A stretch of 64,000 bases of DNA from 40CM-4-69-5 sp036556905 (lineage in GTDB: Bacteria > Methylomirabilota > Methylomirabilia > Rokubacteriales > CSP1-6): positions 73,335 to 137,334 of the forward strand of contig DATBIM010000053.1 of NCBI GenBank assembly GCA_036556905.1, written 5' to 3'. The position numbers and the translations under genes are program-made. This document shows, in pieces, positions 60,259-64,000 of this stretch; the stretch's first letter is position 1, and every line of letters begins with the position of its first letter. The notes below the pieces were generated by a model. It was given only the letters and a program-made list of their open reading frames with translations. It did not search any database and had not been told where the DNA came from.

Positions 60259-60915
60259 ATGCAACGACACTTCCACGAGGAGCTGGACGCTCTCAAGCAG
60301 ACGCTCCTGGCCATGGGGGCGCTGGTGGAGGATCAGATCCGCCGCGTCATGCGCGCCCTCATCGAGCGGGACGGCGAGCTGGCCCAGAACGTCATCGACC
60401 GCGATCGCCAGGTCAACGCCTACGACGTCGAGGTCGACGAGAAGTGCGTGGAGCTGCTGGCCCTGCACCAGCCGACCGCCGGCGACCTCCGCTTCATCAC
60501 CACGGCCATGAAGATCGTGACCGACCTGGAGCGGATCGGGGACCAGGCCGTGAACATCGCCCAGCGGGCGATCGAGCTGAACCAGGAGCCCCAGCTCAAG
60601 CCCTACATCGACCTGCCCCGCATGGCCGAGAAGGCCCAGCGGATGGTCAAGGAGGCGCTGGACGCCTTCGTGGCCCGTGACACCGAGCTGGCCCGGCAGG
60701 TGTGCGCCAAGGACGAGGAGGTCGATGGGATCAAGGAGCAGATCTTCCGAGAGCTGCTCACCTACATGATGTCGGACGCCAAGACCATCCCCCGGGCCAT
60801 TCGGCTCATGCTCGTCTCCCGCTTCCTGGAGCGGGTGGCCGACCACGCCACCAACATCGCCGAGATGGTGATCTATATGGTGGAGTCCAAGATGGTCCGC
60901 CACACCTTGGCCTGA
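60259..60915 (+). CDS. phoU: Phosphate signalling protein PhoU
   Basis: 218 aa, two three-helix repeats with the metal-binding E/DxxxD pattern: YDVEVDEKCVELLALHQPTAGDLRF, IVTDLERIGDQAVNIAQRA and SRFLERVADHATNIAEMV. Classic PhoU, last gene of pst. It connects Pst activity to the PhoR kinase and restrains the regulon in high phosphate. Third PhoU-type domain protein in the window. Confidence 0.95.
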   Translation: MQRHFHEELDALKQTLLAMGALVEDQIRRVMRALIERDGELAQNVIDRDRQVNAYDVEVDEKCVELLALHQPTAGDLRFITTAMKIVTDLERIGDQAVNIAQRAIELNQEPQLKPYIDLPRMAEKAQRMVKEALDAFVARDTELARQVCAKDEEVDGIKEQIFRELLTYMMSDAKTIPRAIRLMLVSRFLERVADHATNIAEMVIYMVESKMVRHTLA

Positions 60916-60954
60916 ACCGGCGCGCGATCCTGAGGGGCGGGCGGTCCCCAGCGG

Positions 60955-60960
60955 TATACT
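60955..60960 (+). promoter_or_regulatory. -10 element for a leaderless transcript
   Basis: TATACT lies 7 nt before GTG 60968, 40 bp after phoU. No ribosome binding site in between (sequence CGTAAAC). Confidence 0.5.
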
Positions 60961-60967
60961 CGTAAAC

Positions 60968-62053
60968 GTGTCCGAGCCTCGTCGGTACCAGCTTCGGAGC
61001 GAAGCCGCCAATCGCCTGATCCTCCAGCTCCTGGACGTCCTCGGCGTTCCGCCAGAGCGGCGCGTCGGAATCCAGCACATGCTGACGACCGTGCTCAAGC
61101 TGCAGGAGGACGGCGCCTCCAGCGGCGACCTCAAGATCACCAACACCACCCTCAAGGAGCTCCGCTACGCCTACAAGGTCTTCGCGCCCTACCGGGACGT
61201 CCGCAAGGTCACCGTGTTCGGTTCCGCCCGAACGTCGCCCGACGAGGCGGCCGCCGCGGCGGCCCGGCAATTCGGCCAGCGCATGGTCGCCGAGGGGTGG
61301 ATGGTGGTGACGGGAGCCGGGGCCGGGATCATGGGGGCGGCCCAGGAGGGCGCCGGTGGCGAACGCAGCTTCGGCCTGAACATCCGCCTGCCATTCGAGC
61401 AGGAGGCCAACCCCTGGATCGCCTCCGACCCCAAGCTCATCACCTTCAAGTACTTCTTCACCCGCAAGCTCTTCCTGGTCAAAGAGGCCAGCGCGGTCAC
61501 GCTGTTTCCCGGCGGCTTCGGCACCATGGACGAGGTGTTCGAGCTGCTGACCTTGATGCAGACTGGCAAGTCCGCCATCGTCCCCGTGGTGCTGGTCGAG
61601 ACCGGCCCCAAGCCCTACTGGAGGATCTGGAACCGCTGGATCGCTGCCACCCTGGTCGAGCGCAGGCTCATCGAGCCCGAGGACGCTGCGTTCTACCGCA
61701 TCGTGGACAGCGCCGAGGAGGCCGTGGAGGAGATCCTCACCTTCTACCGGGTTTTTCACTCCAGCCGCATCGTGGGGGACAACCTGGTCTTCCGCCTGCA
61801 GCGTGCGCTCAGCGAGAGCGAGCTGGCCGCGGTGCAGCGGCAGTTCGAGAACATCCTCAAGGGGCGCGTGGACCAGACGGCGGGGCCCGCCCTGCCCGAG
61901 CAGGACGAGTTTCCCTCGCTGCCGCGGCTCATCCTGCCCTTCAACCGGTCATCCTACGGCCGCCTGCGCCAGCTGATCGATTTCATCAACAACCTGGGTG
62001 GTCCCGGCAACCGGGCCCCCAGTCCCGCCAGCCCCGGTCTCGAGCGACCCTGA
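60968..62053 (+). CDS. LOG-family protein
   Basis: 361 aa. Rossmann fold with VTVFGSARTSPDEAAAAAAR, VVTGAGAGIMGAAQEGAG, and the family motif FPGGFGTMDEVFELLTLMQTGK. Short LOG proteins are cytokinin-activating nucleoside 5'-monophosphate phosphoribohydrolases; this longer type carries an N-terminal helical region (about 85 residues) and a C-terminal domain of about 100 residues, and its substrate is not known. Confidence 0.85.
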   Translation: MSEPRRYQLRSEAANRLILQLLDVLGVPPERRVGIQHMLTTVLKLQEDGASSGDLKITNTTLKELRYAYKVFAPYRDVRKVTVFGSARTSPDEAAAAAARQFGQRMVAEGWMVVTGAGAGIMGAAQEGAGGERSFGLNIRLPFEQEANPWIASDPKLITFKYFFTRKLFLVKEASAVTLFPGGFGTMDEVFELLTLMQTGKSAIVPVVLVETGPKPYWRIWNRWIAATLVERRLIEPEDAAFYRIVDSAEEAVEEILTFYRVFHSSRIVGDNLVFRLQRALSESELAAVQRQFENILKGRVDQTAGPALPEQDEFPSLPRLILPFNRSSYGRLRQLIDFINNLGGPGNRAPSPASPGLERP

Positions 62054-62065
62054 GGCGGCGGCCGG

Positions 62066-62254
62066 TCATTCCGGTTCCGGTCGCTCCTCGGTCGTCTGAC
62101 ACTCCGTGCAGACCCAGGTGCGAAACACGATCTTGGTCTGGTCGTCACGCCGGAGGGTCCAGGGGATGAAGGCCCGCCGGCCGCAACGGGGACAGGGCTC
62201 GACCTGAGCGCCAGGCGGCACCTCGAACGGTAACCACGGGATCTTGGCGGGCAT
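62066..62254 (-). CDS. Small zinc-ribbon protein
   Basis: 62 aa. CPRCGRRAFIPW and, 20 residues on, WVCTECQTTEERPEP form a CxxC-CxxC zinc ribbon. Start at ATG 62254 (an earlier GTG at 62272 would add six residues). Likely a nucleic-acid or protein-binding accessory. It follows the solute-binding protein gene after about 20 bp. Confidence 0.65.
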   Translation of the reverse strand: MPAKIPWLPFEVPPGAQVEPCPRCGRRAFIPWTLRRDDQTKIVFRTWVCTECQTTEERPEPE

Positions 62255-62274
62255 CGCGCGCGATCGTACCACCG

Positions 62275-63807
62275 TCAGCGCGTGCGTTTGGCGTCAAACA
62301 GCCAGAGCCACTGATCCCCCCGGGCCGCGTATTCGACGGTCCTGGCCGTCGCGAGCGTCTCGAACTCGTGGAACAGGAAGATGCTGGGGCTCTCGTCCTT
62401 GAGCAGCCGCTGGACCCGGGCGTAGGTCCGCCGGCGCAGGTCGCGGTCGATCGTGAACCGGGCCTGATCGATCAGCTGGTCCAGGCCGGCCACGCGCGTG
62501 TACCACTTGCCCACCCACCCATCCGATCCCGTGTAATAGAGGGGATGCAGAACGGCGTCGGCGTCGAAGATCGAGTGGGAGCCCCAGGCCCCGTAATAGC
62601 CGTGCGACGCCCGTCCCTCGCCCTGGAAGAACCTGGTCCAGGCGGCGTCCGGGTCCCACGCCCGCGCCGTGGTCTTCACACCGACCGCGGTGAGCATCTT
62701 GGCGAGGGCCTCGAAGATCGGGCGGCCTTCCACGAAGGCGCTGTGCAGCGTGATCTCCACGCCGTCGGGGTAGCCGGCCAGCCTCAGGAGCGTTCGGGCC
62801 AGCCCGGGATCGAAGGGGTACGGCGGGACTGCGGGATCGTGCCCGAAGGCCGCCGGGTGCACGACGGTCGGCACCACCCGACCGAGGCCGGCGGGCAGCT
62901 GACGAACGAGGGCGTCCCGGTCGATGGCGTAGTTGACGGCCTGGCGCACGGCCTTTTTGTGGAACGGCTCCGTGCGCATGTCCAGCTGAACGTAGTGGGT
63001 GCGGAGGATCGGCGCCGAGCTCACCCGGGTCTGGGGGTGAGCCCCCAGGTCGGCGAGGAGGGCACCGGGAACGTTGCGGACGATATCGACGCCGCCCTTC
63101 TTGAGCTCGCTCACCTGGGTGGCGATGTCAGGAATCACGCGGAAGGTCAGAACCCGGAAGGGGGGTCGGCCGCGCCAGTGGCGATCGAACGCCTCCAGGC
63201 GGATGTGTTGCCCACGCTTGAACTCGGCGAGCTTCCAGGGGCCGGTGCCGACGGTCGCCGACTCCCCGAACGCGTCGTGCCCCACACGCTCCACATGCTG
63301 CTTGGGCACGATCGGGAAGAAGACCAGCCGCTCGAGGAGCAGGGGAAAGGGCCGGTCGGTGACGATGTGCACGGTGTCCGGGCTCATCACCCGCACACTT
63401 TTGATGGCCCGGATGTTGTCGTACTGGGGCGACCGATTGAGGGGATCGAGGACGCGCTCGAAGGAGTACTTCACGTCCTCGGCCGTCAGGACGGCGCCGT
63501 TGTGGAACTGCACCCCCTCGCGCAGCCTGAACTCCCACACGGTGTCGTTGAGGGCCTTCCAGGACACCGCCAGGGACGGTTCGTACTCGAGCCGGGCGTT
63601 CCGGTGCAGCAGGGAATCGAACATGTTGATACTCACGAGAATCCCCACCCATTCGTACTGCATGTGAGGATCGAGGGTCGGGGCGTGGGAGACGAGGGCG
63701 ACCACCAGCGTGTCCCGGGGTCGTCCCGGGCCAGGCTGCGCCGAGATCGGCGTCGTCATCGCCAGCACAATGGCCAGGGCCCGGCCGAGCGTCGGTAGCC
63801 AGCGCAT
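62275..63807 (-). CDS. Peptide/nickel-type ABC solute-binding protein (family 5)
   Basis: 510 aa. Signal peptide (LGRALAIVLAMTTPISAQ) cut near residue 24. VALVSHAPTLDPHMQYEWVG, LAVSWKALNDTVWEFRLREGV, FHNGAVLTAEDVKYSFERV and KKAVRQAVNYAIDRDALV are the SBP_bac_5 blocks. The ligand is probably a peptide or opine-like compound. No permease or ATPase genes of this system are in the window; they may lie elsewhere. Confidence 0.9.
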   Translation of the reverse strand: MRWLPTLGRALAIVLAMTTPISAQPGPGRPRDTLVVALVSHAPTLDPHMQYEWVGILVSINMFDSLLHRNARLEYEPSLAVSWKALNDTVWEFRLREGVQFHNGAVLTAEDVKYSFERVLDPLNRSPQYDNIRAIKSVRVMSPDTVHIVTDRPFPLLLERLVFFPIVPKQHVERVGHDAFGESATVGTGPWKLAEFKRGQHIRLEAFDRHWRGRPPFRVLTFRVIPDIATQVSELKKGGVDIVRNVPGALLADLGAHPQTRVSSAPILRTHYVQLDMRTEPFHKKAVRQAVNYAIDRDALVRQLPAGLGRVVPTVVHPAAFGHDPAVPPYPFDPGLARTLLRLAGYPDGVEITLHSAFVEGRPIFEALAKMLTAVGVKTTARAWDPDAAWTRFFQGEGRASHGYYGAWGSHSIFDADAVLHPLYYTGSDGWVGKWYTRVAGLDQLIDQARFTIDRDLRRRTYARVQRLLKDESPSIFLFHEFETLATARTVEYAARGDQWLWLFDAKRTR

Positions 63808-63883
63808 CGCTTCCCATCATGGAGCCGACCGGGCGGCCGGCCCTAATAGCGCGTTCGCTGGCGGGCCGTCGGGCTCTGCGGGG

Positions 63884-63889
63884 TACAAT
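63884..63889 (+). promoter_or_regulatory. -10 element before nadE
   Basis: TACAAT ends 6 nt before ATG 63896; no ribosome binding site fits. Leaderless candidate. Confidence 0.5.
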
Positions 63890-63895
63890 GACGCC

Positions 63896-64000
63896 ATGCG
63901 GCGCTTCCGGGTGGGCCTCGCCCAGATCAACCCCACCGTCGGGGATCTCGAGGGCAACGTCCGGAGGATCACGGACACGATCGCGGAGGCCCGGCGGCAG
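63896..64000 (+). CDS. nadE: NAD+ synthetase, glutamine-hydrolysing, N-terminal part (partial)
   Basis: 35 residues, cut by the window end. FRVGLAQINPTVGDLEGNV is the start of the nitrilase-type glutaminase domain of long NadE proteins (Q-I-N-x-x-x-G-D-x-x-x-N). It would make NAD from deamido-NAD using glutamine. A general carbon-nitrogen hydrolase is the alternative, but the QINPTVGDL sequence favours NadE. Confidence 0.8.
   Translation, partial: MRRFRVGLAQINPTVGDLEGNVRRITDTIAEARRQ

Noticed and set aside
57318..60314. Very long open frame antisense to pstC, pstA and pstB
   Set aside because: It mirrors conserved genes on the plus strand and its translation is His/Gly/Arg/Asp-rich without any domain; typical of GC-rich antisense frames.

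Overview
The window is GC-rich bacterial DNA with tightly packed genes, many overlapping by 4 bp. GTG and TTG starts are frequent, and one CTG start is likely. It carries a full coenzyme F420 biosynthesis set, an NtrC/sigma-54 nitrogen module, large-insert PstC and PstA permeases, and a GAK-type (ATP-grasp, amphi-Trp, kinase) locus. I infer an uncultivated soil or subsurface lineage of the Rokubacteria/Methylomirabilota kind or a similar high-GC proteobacterium-like group. No rRNA or other marker is present to prove this. I found no tRNA, rRNA, CRISPR array, insertion sequence or prophage.

Layout. 0-13 kb is a mixed metabolic region: methyltransferase, YdjC/HpnK-like deacetylase, ROK kinase, zinc dehydrogenase, TlpA-like redoxin, a GlcD/GlpC-type oxidoreductase fusion, a TauE-like exporter, a c-di-GMP pair (GGDEF enzyme and HD-GYP regulator), and tusA with a cysteine-desulfurase-like gene that has lost its PLP lysine. 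13.2-20.6 kb is a minus-strand F420 block: LLM oxidoreductase, cofG, cofH, an HU-like protein, an unknown gene, cofD, cofC, cofE and the F420:NADP oxidoreductase. 20.8-29.3 kb is a signalling and nitrogen block: histidine kinase, QseG-like lipoprotein, REC-GAF-kinase, NtrC-type regulator, then glnK-amtB-glnA behind a clear sigma-54 promoter. 29.5-34.1 kb holds low-affinity phosphate uptake (DUF47 regulator, PiT) and a PhoB/PhoR-like pair. 34.2-41.4 kb is a minus-strand cluster with two unusual P-type ATPases and small partner proteins.

41.4-61 kb looks like one phosphate regulon. It contains a hydrolase, a GH3-family enzyme, mgsA, a degenerate ABC ATPase, ppk-ppx, a PHP-domain gene, three amphi-Trp proteins, a PhoU-kinase fusion, an ATP-grasp enzyme, an HprK-related kinase, a second PhoB-like regulator and pstSCAB-phoU. 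Five places in this stretch carry G-T-[AC]-A-like hexamers repeated with an exact 11-bp period, the spacing of PhoB/PhoP boxes. One array lies upstream of the GAK operon and includes a -10 at the expected distance. The most interesting system is therefore the GAK locus (48.3-53.6 kb), which appears to be under phosphate control and next to polyphosphate metabolism. The window ends with a LOG-family protein, a zinc-ribbon protein, a peptide-type solute-binding protein and the start of NAD synthetase.

Several genes also show a TANNNT -10 hexamer 6-7 nt before the start codon, a pattern that predicts leaderless transcripts.
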